Assembly (NCBI GenBank): GCA_934234275.1
Contig: CAKQHU010000086.1
Location: 1 to 6,116, forward strand
Direction: 5' to 3'
From: an uncultured Phascolarctobacterium sp.
GTDB lineage: Bacteria; Bacillota; Negativicutes; Acidaminococcales; Acidaminococcaceae
DNA length: 6,116 bases
The stretch's first letter is position 1. The number at the start of each line of letters is the position of its first letter. The translations under genes and the position numbers were made by a program. The notes below the pieces were generated by a model, which saw only the letters and a list, made by a program, of their open reading frames with translations, did no database searches and was not told the origin of the DNA. Below, one piece after another: positions 1-5,904 of this stretch.

Positions 1-1287
1 ACCATGGGCATCAGCCTGCGTGATTGCGGTCATCCGGATATCAAGGTAACAGCGCAGAAGATTTATGATAAGATTTGTCGTAAGGCAGAGCATCTGGTGA
101 AAACCGGTGAGGATATCGAAGTTGAGCTGGGCGTGCCCATCATCAACAAGCGTATTTCCGTAACCCCGATTTCCATGGTGGGTGAAAGCTGTGACAGCAA
201 CGATTATGTACCGCTGGCCCAGGCTTTGGACAACGCAGGCAAGCAGGTCGGTGTTAACTTTATCGGCGGCTTTTCCGCTCTCGTTGACAAGGGCTACACC
301 AAGGGCGACCGCAATCTGATTGCTTCTATTCCGGAAGCACTGGCAGTTACCGACATTGTCTGCTCCTCTGTAAGCGTCGGCTCTACCAAATGCGGTATCA
401 ACATGGACGCTGTAAAACAGATGGGCGAGGTTGTGAAGGCTGCTGCCGAGCGTACCGCTGACCGTGATGCGATTGGCTGCGCTAAGCTGGTAGTATTCTG
501 CAACGCTGTGCCGGATAACCCGTTCATGGCAGGTGCCTTCCATGGCGTAACCGAGCCGGAAAGCGTTATCAACGTTGGCGTCAGCGGACCGGGCGTTGTT
601 AAATACGCACTGGAGCAGGTACGTGACGGCGATATCGGTATGGTTGCCGAAACGATTAAGAAAACTGCCTTCAAAATTACCCGCGTCGGCCAGCTGGTAG
701 CACAGGAGGCTGCACGTCGCCTGAATACTCAGTTCGGTATTATTGATCTGTCCTTGGCCCCGACTCCGGCAATCGGCGACAGTGTTGCGCATATTCTGGA
801 AGAAATCGGTCTGGAAAGCTGTGGCGGCCCAGGCACTACCGCTACATTGGCTATGCTGAACGATGCAGTTAAAAAGGGTGGCCTGATGGCATCCAGCTAC
901 GTTGGCGGTCTGAGCGGTGCATTCATCCCTGTAAGTGAGGACGCCGGCATGATTGCTGCGGTAGAACGCGGTTCCCTGTCTTTGGAAAAACTGGAGGCTA
1001 TGACCTGTGTATGCTCCGTAGGTCTTGATATGATTGCTATTCCCGGTGATACCACGGCAGCAACCATTTCCGCAATTATTGCCGATGAAGCTGCTATCGG
1101 TATGATTAACAATAAAACTACTGCGGTACGTCTGATTCCTGTTCCGGGCAAGGACGTAGGCGATCGCGTTGAATTTGGCGGTCTGCTGGGTTATGCGCCT
1201 GTTCTTGGCGTGAAGAAGTTCAGCGCTGAAAAATTCATCAACCGCGGCGGACGTATTCCTGCACCGGTAAGGAGCCTGACCAACTGA
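1..1287 (+). CDS. PFL family protein (UPF0210/DUF711), 5' end cut by window edge
   Basis: This is a conserved protein of the UPF0210/DUF711 group, called 'PFL family' because its fold resembles pyruvate formate-lyase; its reaction is not known to me. The frame is open to base 1 and the ATG at base 4 is very probably internal. Family members, as I recall them, carry about 25 residues before this Met-Gly-Ile-Ser-Leu motif and total about 450 residues, whereas 428 codons are visible here. Recognisable blocks are the [10 protein letters not shown] segment (145-174), the [10 protein letters not shown] segment (258-287), [15 protein letters not shown] (361-405), SGPGVVK (583-603), the [13 protein letters not shown] region (904-942) and [11 protein letters not shown] (1012-1044). 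No glycyl-radical loop of the true PFL type is evident, so enzymatic similarity to PFL should not be assumed. The stop codon overlaps the nth start by one base, implying co-transcription. In other genomes a small ACT-domain gene often lies upstream; that cannot be seen here. Confidence 0.93.
   Translation, partial: TMGISLRDCGHPDIKVTAQKIYDKICRKAEHLVKTGEDIEVELGVPIINKRISVTPISMVGESCDSNDYVPLAQALDNAGKQVGVNFIGGFSALVDKGYTKGDRNLIASIPEALAVTDIVCSSVSVGSTKCGINMDAVKQMGEVVKAAAERTADRDAIGCAKLVVFCNAVPDNPFMAGAFHGVTEPESVINVGVSGPGVVKYALEQVRDGDIGMVAETIKKTAFKITRVGQLVAQEAARRLNTQFGIIDLSLAPTPAIGDSVAHILEEIGLESCGGPGTTATLAMLNDAVKKGGLMASSYVGGLSGAFIPVSEDAGMIAAVERGSLSLEKLEAMTCVCSVGLDMIAIPGDTTAATISAIIADEAAIGMINNKTTAVRLIPVPGKDVGDRVEFGGLLGYAPVLGVKKFSAEKFINRGGRIPAPVRSLTN
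1269..1274 (+). promoter_or_regulatory. Ribosome binding site of nth inside the upstream gene
   Basis: AAGGAG lies 12 bases before the ATG at 1287, within the last codons of the PFL-family gene. The spacing is slightly long. Together with the TGATG stop/start overlap it suggests that nth is translated partly by coupling to the upstream gene. Confidence 0.6.
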
Positions 1288-1922
1288 TGCGTAAGGCTCA
1301 AAGAGAAGCTATTCTGGCCAAGCTGGAGGAAACATACAAGGGCAGTAAGACGGCACTGAATTATAATTCGCCGTTCGAGCTGCTGGTAGCGGTAATCCTT
1401 TCGGCCCAATGTACGGATGAACGCGTAAATGTGATTATGGCGCGCATGTTTCCGCGGCTGAATACGCCGGAAAAAATGGGCGCTTTGACGCAGGAAGAAA
1501 TGGAAGCAGAAATCCGCGACTGCGGTCTGTACCATGCCAAGGCCAAAAACCTGCTGGGAATGTGCCACATGCTGACGGAGCGCTTTAACAGCGTGATTCC
1601 TGATGATATCAAAACGCTGATGGAATTGCCCGGCGTGGGGCAGAAAACGGCGAATGTCATCGCCAGCATTATCTATAACATTCCGGCGTTGGCAGTAGAT
1701 ACGCACGTTTTCCGTGTGTCGCATCGTTTGGGCTTGGCGAAGGGCAAGGACCCGCTAGCTACGGAAAAGGAGCTGGAAAAAATTATCCCGCGTGAAAAGT
1801 GGAGTGATGCGCACCACTGGTTTATCTGGCACGGGCGCAAAATCTGCAAGGCACGCAAGCCGCTGTGCCGTGGCTGCGTAGTTGTAGAGGAATGCCCGTT
1901 CAAAGAGAAAAACTTTGAGTAA
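1287..1922 (+). CDS. nth: Endonuclease III (DNA glycosylase/AP lyase)
   Basis: This is a bifunctional base-excision-repair enzyme. It removes oxidised pyrimidines from DNA and cleaves the abasic site by beta-elimination. At 211 residues it matches the usual length of the family. The helix-hairpin-helix reads LPGVGQKTANV (residues 114-124), with the catalytic lysine at K120. The catalytic aspartate is D138 in AVDTHVFR. The [4Fe-4S] cluster is complete at the C-terminus, with C187, C194, C197 and C203 in the spacing C-X6-C-X2-C-X5-C. These positions coincide with the E. coli numbering as I remember it, so the enzyme should be active. The start is chosen from the TGATG overlap with the PFL-family gene and the upstream AAGGAG. 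A terminator follows 81 bases after the stop, so nth ends the transcription unit. Nothing in the sequence suggests damage or transfer. Confidence 0.97.
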   Translation: MRKAQREAILAKLEETYKGSKTALNYNSPFELLVAVILSAQCTDERVNVIMARMFPRLNTPEKMGALTQEEMEAEIRDCGLYHAKAKNLLGMCHMLTERFNSVIPDDIKTLMELPGVGQKTANVIASIIYNIPALAVDTHVFRVSHRLGLAKGKDPLATEKELEKIIPREKWSDAHHWFIWHGRKICKARKPLCRGCVVVEECPFKEKNFE

Positions 1923-2003
1923 GGCTTTTTCTATAAGGCTGCTGATAAGCGCATAAACGATTACTGTAAGTGCCAGTGGCTATAATTTCAAAGTGAAGCA
2001 AAT

Positions 2004-2037
2004 AAGGCCTGCAGCCCACGAGGGTTGCAGGCCTTTT
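2004..2037 (+). terminator. Rho-independent terminator of the PFL-family/nth unit
   Basis: A 14-bp stem pairs AAGGCCTGCAGCCC (2004-2017) with 2022-2035 around the loop ACGA, with a single G-U pair. It ends in TTTT (2034-2037). The stem is GC-rich and long while the T run is short. The left arm begins AA, which gives only a weak T run in the opposite direction. Confidence 0.85.
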
Positions 2038-2062
2038 GCGTGCGCAGATTTGCTTTCTCAGT

Positions 2063-2085
2063 GTCCGCAGAAGACGGACTTTTTT
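2063..2085 (+). terminator. Possible second, backup terminator
   Basis: GTCCG (2063-2067) pairs with CGGAC (2075-2079) around a 7-base loop and is followed directly by six T (2080-2085). The stem is short, but the T run is better than that of the main terminator 26 bases upstream. A tandem backup role is plausible. Confidence 0.5.
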
Positions 2086-2121
2086 GATGGGTTTTGCATT
2101 GTCCGCTTATGACGCACACGG

Positions 2122-2152
2122 TTAGCAACGGCTTTGCCTTGCAGTAAGCTAA
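2122..2152 (+). repeat. Weak inverted repeats of unknown role
   Basis: TTAGC (2122-2126) is mirrored by GCTAA (2148-2152). Alternatively, GCAA/TTGC plus GGC/GCC (2125-2142) form a small hairpin with a TTT loop and one bulged C. The two folds compete. There is no T run after them, and they lie about 190 bases before the promoter. They may be incidental. Confidence 0.25.
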
Positions 2153-2344
2153 TTTCACACGTATGTCAAAAAAATGTCCAATATGACAAAAATATTTTAC
2201 ATTTGAATTTACAGAATAATTTTTCAAGTTGAGGTTATACGAGGAAAATACTGCCGACAACTTTACTTGATGTATAAGATTACACAATTAAATATAGTTT
2301 ATTTGCAATTCGTAGCATGGTGTTTTCTTGAAAAATACTAAAGT

Positions 2345-2373
2345 TTGACATAGAAAAACGGAAGACGTACAAT
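2345..2373 (+). promoter_or_regulatory. Sigma-70/sigma-A promoter of the adhesin gene
   Basis: A perfect -35 box TTGACA (2345-2350) is separated by exactly 17 bases from the -10 box TACAAT (2368-2373), one base off consensus. Transcription should begin near 2380, giving a leader of about 140 bases before the ATG at 2523. AT-rich DNA upstream could add an UP element. This is the best promoter in the window and suggests substantial expression. Confidence 0.82.
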
Positions 2374-2396
2374 AAAAGTAGGTAAAGGAAGCGGAA

Positions 2397-2427
2397 TACT
2401 AAATTTACAAGGCCTTGAATTTTAGTA
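2397..2427 (+). promoter_or_regulatory. Hairpin in the adhesin mRNA leader
   Basis: TACTAAA (2397-2403) pairs with TTTAGTA (2421-2427). After one mismatch, TT/AA and CAA/TTG continue the stem, with one bulged A and the loop GGCC. It lies about 17 bases after the predicted transcription start. No T run follows, so it is not a terminator. A 5'-end stabilising stem or a regulatory fold is possible. I recognise no known riboswitch. Confidence 0.45.
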
Positions 2428-2482
2428 CCACCTTATCTGAGTTATATTTGATTAGTGAAATGCTTTGTAACGAGGATTAAGC

Positions 2483-2501
2483 TTGCGTCACTGTGGCGCA
2501 G
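2483..2501 (+). promoter_or_regulatory. Hairpin just before the adhesin ribosome binding site
   Basis: TGCGTCA (2484-2490) pairs with TGGCGCA (2494-2500) around the loop CTG, including one G-U pair and a possible extra U-G pair at the base. It ends 8 bases before the Shine-Dalgarno sequence. The GTG at 2493, the only earlier in-frame start that would lengthen the protein notably, begins in this loop. That argues against its use as a start codon. Confidence 0.45.
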
Positions 2502-2508
2502 CGTGGAA

Positions 2509-2516
2509 AAGGGGGA
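2509..2516 (+). promoter_or_regulatory. Ribosome binding site that fixes the adhesin start at 2523
   Basis: AAGGGGGA ends 6 bases before ATG 2523, a good spacing. Starting there yields a normal signal peptide (Met-Lys-Lys-Thr-Arg-Lys). The GTG at 2493 would add ten residues that include translation of this site itself, and it has no obvious site of its own. Confidence 0.8.
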
Positions 2517-2522
2517 TTGAAA

Positions 2523-5500
2523 ATGAAAAAGACTAGAAAGCAAACTGCTTTGGCAAAGTGTGTGCTGGCAACAATTATGGCAATGGGCATGATGGGTTAT
2601 ACTACTGTTTGGGCTGATACACCTACCCCATCTCCTGTTGACAAGGAGGTTTCCAAAGACGCTGCAGGACAGATTTATGATGCTTCTCATAATTATCATC
2701 AGGGTTATTTCTGGACTGATTTAGGACATGCGCAGGTACAGATTGGCTCCGGCGAGCAGATTGAATTGTTTACACCTTTTATTTATCATACTCATAATGG
2801 TATATGGGATCCGACGGACAGACGTTATGATCCTGTGCATACGGGCGACAATTCCGAAATGAAGTGCAAAGAGTCTATGAGCAGAATTACTGTAGGTGAA
2901 TTTGACAGAATTATCAAATCTCTCTACACTAATGATATCACCATGGCAAAGACCATTTACGGTGAAGCAGGTCAGGCAGGCCTGAAGGATACAGTTATTA
3001 AAGCGGTTAGAGCAACTCCCGGTCAGGGCAAGACAGTCAATACCTATGAGCTGGTAAGAGCTAATGATGAGGTGGTTGCTGCAGCTATTGTTGATACCGA
3101 TACAAAGATTACTGCCAATGAGCTGACCTTTGCAGACGGCACGCTTACTTCCAAAATTACTGATAATGCCGGCGGAGTTTACACCGACAGCGTAGATGGC
3201 ATTGCTTCTCAAGGATGGGTAAACAATAAGCTGGAAGGTATTGTTGATACTAATACCACTAATACCGGCATGGAAGGAAGCTTGGATGAATATGGCAAGC
3301 TGACGGTAAAGGTTAAGGATTCCGACCAACGCAGCGTACAGGCTGAGGTAGAAGGCATTGCTTCCCGCAGCTGGGTAACTAATCAGCTGGAAGGCATTGC
3401 CGGAACCGATACTGTTACTACCGTAGAATCTAAAACCAATATGCTGAAGATCACCGATGAAGGCACTGATGGCAATCATGCGTATAAGGTTGATATCAAC
3501 GGCGATCAGCTGGGTGATTTTGTACAGCAGTATGATACTAACACCGTTACTACCGCACAGGCTGACGGCAATGGCTATGTAAATGTTACCGAAATGGTAG
3601 ATGATAACGGTAATTATAATTACACCGTAGGTATTAACGAAGATAAGCTCATGCAAACCATTCAGGATAATGATACCAACACCATTACAACTGCTGAATC
3701 CGTTCACGATATCATTACTGTAAATAATAGCATGGAAGGTCAGGAAGACGGTAAGAATTATCAAATCGGTATCAATGAGGACGCTCTGAAGGGCTATATC
3801 AAGGAAACAGCACAGGATACCGATACTGTTACAACCGTAGAGTCTAAAACCAATATGTTGACAATCACCGATGAAGGCACAGATGGCAATCATGCGTATA
3901 AGGTTGATATCAACGGCGATCAGCTGGGTGATTTTGTACAGCAGTATGATACTAACACTGTTACTACCGCACAGGCTGACGGCAATGGTTATGTAAATGT
4001 TACCGAAATGGTTGATGATAACGGTAATTACAATTATACCGTAGGCATTAACGAAGATAAGCTCATGCAAACCATTCAGGAAAATGATACCAATACCATT
4101 ACTACTGCGCAGGCTGACGGCAACGGTTATGTAAATGTTACCGAAATGGTTGATGATAACGGTAATTATAATTACACCGTAGGCATTAACGAAGATAAGC
4201 TCATCCAGACCATTCAGGAAAATGATACTAATACTATCACTACCGCAGAATCCGGTCATGCTATCATTACTGTAAATGACAGCGTAGGCGGTGGCGATTT
4301 GGCTGATAAGAATTATGTAATCGGTATTGATGAAGATGCTCTGAAGGGCTTTATTCAGGAAAATACTCAGGATACCAACACCATTACTACTGTAGCCGAT
4401 GATGGCAAGGGTTATGTAGGAGTGACCGACGCAATGGATGCGGACGGTAACCATAACTACACCGTAGCATTTGACGAAGGCAAGCTCATAAACACTATTA
4501 AGGAAAACGACACCAACACCGTTACTATGGTAGCCGATAATGGCAACGGATACGTAGGAGTAACCGACGCAATGGATGCGGACGGCAACCATAACTACAC
4601 CGTAGCATTTGATGAAGGCAAGCTCATCAATACTATCAAAGAAAACGATACCAACACCATTACTACTGTAGCCGATGATGGCAAGGGTTATGTAGGAGTA
4701 ACGGACGCAATGGATGCGGACGGCAACCACAACTACACTGTAGCATTTGACGAGAACAAGCTGAACCAGACCATTGAAGCGAAGGATAAGTTCGTTAACG
4801 GTGGCAATATCGGCGCAGACGGCAAAATTACTCTTAAAGTAAGAAACGGCGAAGATGTTAAGCTGGAAGGCCAGCTGAAGGATGCACAGCTGACTGAAAT
4901 TGAGAGAGATAAGGAAGCCGGAACAGCTACTCTGGTAGTAAAAGATGGTTACACCAATGAAGAAGTTCGCAGACTGACGATTGATGATATCGCCGGTAAG
5001 GCACAAAATGATAGGGACCATGCCGAATTCAGAGAGCATTTTAATGAACTCGATCATCGTGTTGACAACCTCGGCAGCCGCGTTGACAAGGTTGGCGCCG
5101 GTGCCGCCGCTCTCGCAGCGCTGCACCCGATGGATTTCGATCCCGATGACAAGCTGACCTTTGCAGCAGGCTACGGCAACTACAAGGGCAAAAACGCTGC
5201 TGCGGTAGGCGCGTTCTACCGTCCGGATGAAAAGGTTATGCTGAGCGTAGGCGGAACCTTCGGCAACGGCGAGAACATGGTGAATGCAGGCATTTCCTTC
5301 TCCCTGGACCGTACCGCACGCGTAAGCAATTCCCGTACGGCGATGGCTAAGGAAATCGTGGACCTGAGAGCGAATGTAGCTAACCTCACCGCGCTGGTAG
5401 GTCAGCTGACCGCAGGCATGGGCGGCACGATTGAGATGGACAGAATGAAGCTCTTCCCAGATGTTCCCGAAAACCATTGGGCTTACGAATACATCGGCCG

Positions 5501-5771
5501 TCTGGCGGCAGCAGGCATCGTTGAGGGTTATCCTGACGGCATGTTCAACGGCAACCGCATGATGAGCCGTTACGAATTCGCAGCAATGCTGTACAGAGCG
5601 CTTGAAAAAGGCGTGAAGCTGGATCACAAGCTGGTTCGTGAATTTGAACCTGAAATGGGCCGTATCCATGTTGCCCGTATCTCCGGTGCGGATGGCGACA
5701 GAGGCAAGATTGAACGTGTACGCGTATACGGCGGCGACAATCGTGATCACTACGGCAGCAAGCTGAAATGA
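2523..5771 (+). CDS. Trimeric autotransporter adhesin (YadA-type anchor) with C-terminal SLH domain
   Basis: This 1082-residue surface protein is expected to trimerise, cross the outer membrane and display a fibre used for adhesion or aggregation. Order of parts: Sec signal peptide 1-31 (basic start, hydrophobic core, cleavage after VWA); an unrecognised head about 32-189, rich in aromatics and His in 56-106 and with the only cysteine of the mature protein, C115; two repeats 190-292; ten repeats 294-754; a beta-rich neck about 755-832; coiled coil 833-857; a YadA-type anchor about 857-929 with four predicted strands ending GISFSLD; a second coiled coil about 937-964; one SLH domain about 977-1030 (FPDVPENHWAYEYI, then GYPDG, then SRYEF); and a charged tail. 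In classical family members the barrel strand ends the protein, but here about 153 residues follow and should lie in the periplasm. Known Negativicutes SLH domains bind peptidoglycan, so this foot probably tethers the adhesin to the wall. The gene is monocistronic, with its own promoter and terminator. Confidence 0.9.
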   Translation: MKKTRKQTALAKCVLATIMAMGMMGYTTVWADTPTPSPVDKEVSKDAAGQIYDASHNYHQGYFWTDLGHAQVQIGSGEQIELFTPFIYHTHNGIWDPTDRRYDPVHTGDNSEMKCKESMSRITVGEFDRIIKSLYTNDITMAKTIYGEAGQAGLKDTVIKAVRATPGQGKTVNTYELVRANDEVVAAAIVDTDTKITANELTFADGTLTSKITDNAGGVYTDSVDGIASQGWVNNKLEGIVDTNTTNTGMEGSLDEYGKLTVKVKDSDQRSVQAEVEGIASRSWVTNQLEGIAGTDTVTTVESKTNMLKITDEGTDGNHAYKVDINGDQLGDFVQQYDTNTVTTAQADGNGYVNVTEMVDDNGNYNYTVGINEDKLMQTIQDNDTNTITTAESVHDIITVNNSMEGQEDGKNYQIGINEDALKGYIKETAQDTDTVTTVESKTNMLTITDEGTDGNHAYKVDINGDQLGDFVQQYDTNTVTTAQADGNGYVNVTEMVDDNGNYNYTVGINEDKLMQTIQENDTNTITTAQADGNGYVNVTEMVDDNGNYNYTVGINEDKLIQTIQENDTNTITTAESGHAIITVNDSVGGGDLADKNYVIGIDEDALKGFIQENTQDTNTITTVADDGKGYVGVTDAMDADGNHNYTVAFDEGKLINTIKENDTNTVTMVADNGNGYVGVTDAMDADGNHNYTVAFDEGKLINTIKENDTNTITTVADDGKGYVGVTDAMDADGNHNYTVAFDENKLNQTIEAKDKFVNGGNIGADGKITLKVRNGEDVKLEGQLKDAQLTEIERDKEAGTATLVVKDGYTNEEVRRLTIDDIAGKAQNDRDHAEFREHFNELDHRVDNLGSRVDKVGAGAAALAALHPMDFDPDDKLTFAAGYGNYKGKNAAAVGAFYRPDEKVMLSVGGTFGNGENMVNAGISFSLDRTARVSNSRTAMAKEIVDLRANVANLTALVGQLTAGMGGTIEMDRMKLFPDVPENHWAYEYIGRLAAAGIVEGYPDGMFNGNRMMSRYEFAAMLYRALEKGVKLDHKLVREFEPEMGRIHVARISGADGDRGKIERVRVYGGDNRDHYGSKLK
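3090..3398 (+). repeat. Two diverged 51-52-residue repeats in the adhesin
   Basis: Residues 190-240 and 241-292 each begin with Val-Asp-Thr and end in the matching motif GIAS-x2-W-V-x-N-x-L-E-G-I (227-240 and 279-292, approximately). Between these ends the sequence has diverged, so this duplication is older than the downstream repeats. The W-V motif resembles connector segments seen in other Negativicutes adhesins, by recall. Confidence 0.75.
3402..4085 (+). repeat. Direct repeat of about 270 bp, copies 414 bp apart
   Basis: Bases 3402-3671 (units 1-2) and 3816-4085 (units 4-5) are nearly identical, with roughly a dozen differences that I count by eye, mostly silent. An uninterrupted identical run of about 75 bases crosses the unit 1/2 and unit 4/5 junctions. 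Such copies are good substrates for recombination that would remove or add 138 residues in frame. Confidence 0.85.
3402..4784 (+). repeat. Ten tandem 44-49-residue repeats in the adhesin stalk
   Basis: Units start at 3402, 3534, 3672, 3816, 3948, 4086, 4224, 4371, 4509 and 4647; lengths are 44, 46, 48, 44, 46, 46, 49, 46, 46 and 46 codons. Each opens with D-T-N/D-T-x-T (the first has Gly for Asp), carries an Asp/Asn/Gly-rich turn in the middle, and closes with a segment such as NEDKLMQTIQEN. Three types alternate. Units 1-3 and 4, 5, 7 have the same A-B-C order. Unit 6 is a second B copy beside unit 5. Units 8-10 are a D-type triplet nearly identical to each other. Codons have drifted mostly at third positions, which shows selection on the protein. 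The segment is probably the extended fibre shaft. Confidence 0.95.
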
Positions 5772-5773
5772 AA

Positions 5774-5789
5774 ATGCAGGCAGCTGCAT
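5774..5789 (+). repeat. Small hairpin just after the adhesin stop codon
   Basis: ATGCAG (5774-5779) and CTGCAT (5784-5789) form a 6-bp stem with a GCAG loop, two bases after the stop. There is no T run, so it is not a terminator by itself. It might protect the 3' end or be incidental. Confidence 0.35.
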
Positions 5790-5829
5790 AATCTAAACCT
5801 TAAATAAACACTCCCTTTTCTATAATTAA

Positions 5830-5885
5830 AAGAGGAGAACACCTAGTCCTTTACAGGATAAAAGGTGTTCTCCTCTTACTTTTTT
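5830..5885 (+). terminator. Strong rho-independent terminator, probably bidirectional
   Basis: A perfect 15-bp stem pairs AAGAGGAGAACACCT (5830-5844) with 5863-5877. Inside the 18-base loop, TCCT (5847-5850) and AGGA (5855-5858) can add a small upper stem. On the plus strand AC and six T (5880-5885) follow, then G and four more T. On the minus strand the stem is followed by a weaker TTAATTATA, and it lies 27 bases after the stop of the convergent gene. It could therefore serve both genes. Confidence 0.9.
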
Positions 5886-5904
5886 GTTTTACACAGTGTT
5901 TTGC

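Larger units (their letters stand above)
1923..2344. other. Gene-free interval between nth and the adhesin promoter
   Basis: No convincing gene lies here. The first part (to about 2085) holds one strong and one weak terminator hairpin, listed separately. Bases 2086-2160 contain only weak inverted repeats. From about 2150 to 2344 the DNA is clearly AT-rich, with A- and T-runs (for example 2169-2174, 2188-2192, 2220-2225) that could bend DNA or act as an upstream element for the promoter at 2345. An open frame on the minus strand crosses the terminator region (1988-2287). It has no ribosome binding site that I can see and no recognisable protein features, so I do not call it. Confidence 0.7.

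Noticed and set aside
1191..1724. Minus-strand frames across the PFL-family and nth genes (for example 1191-1724 and 294-674)
   Set aside because: They lie antisense to well-conserved genes whose catalytic motifs are plainly in the plus-strand frames.
1921..1940. Direct repeat AAGGCT (1921-1926 and 1935-1940) after the nth stop
   Set aside because: Six bases only, with no partner elsewhere in the interval and no link to a mobile element. Probably chance.
1981..1986. TATAAT upstream of the nth terminator, as a promoter
   Set aside because: No -35 box at the right distance and no proper extended -10. Any transcript would meet the terminator at 2004 within about 15-20 bases.
1988..2287. 99-codon minus-strand open frame between nth and the adhesin
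   Set aside because: It runs through two terminator-like hairpins and AT-rich promoter-proximal DNA, shows no family features and has no clear ribosome binding site.
2460..2480. Short upstream frame (ATG, six codons) and a TTG-started 17-codon frame at 2483-2536 in the adhesin leader
   Set aside because: Too short to judge. The first has no ribosome binding site, and the second depends on a weak AGGAT and a rare start. Leader-peptide control is not supported.
2493..2522. Extension of the adhesin to a GTG start at 2493
   Set aside because: The GTG begins in a hairpin loop, has no ribosome binding site of its own, and would place ten residues before a standard signal peptide. The site at 2509-2516 fits ATG 2523.
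2721..5789. Open frame of 1022 codons on the minus strand, antisense to nearly all of the adhesin
   Set aside because: It mirrors the adhesin repeats, has no visible ribosome binding site, and encodes no recognisable domain. The lack of stops follows from the codon choice of the sense gene, copied with each repeat.
5821..5826. TATAAT before the last terminator, as a promoter for a small RNA
   Set aside because: No -35 match 17 bases upstream, and the start would fall inside the terminator stem. It is better seen as the AT-rich flank of that hairpin.
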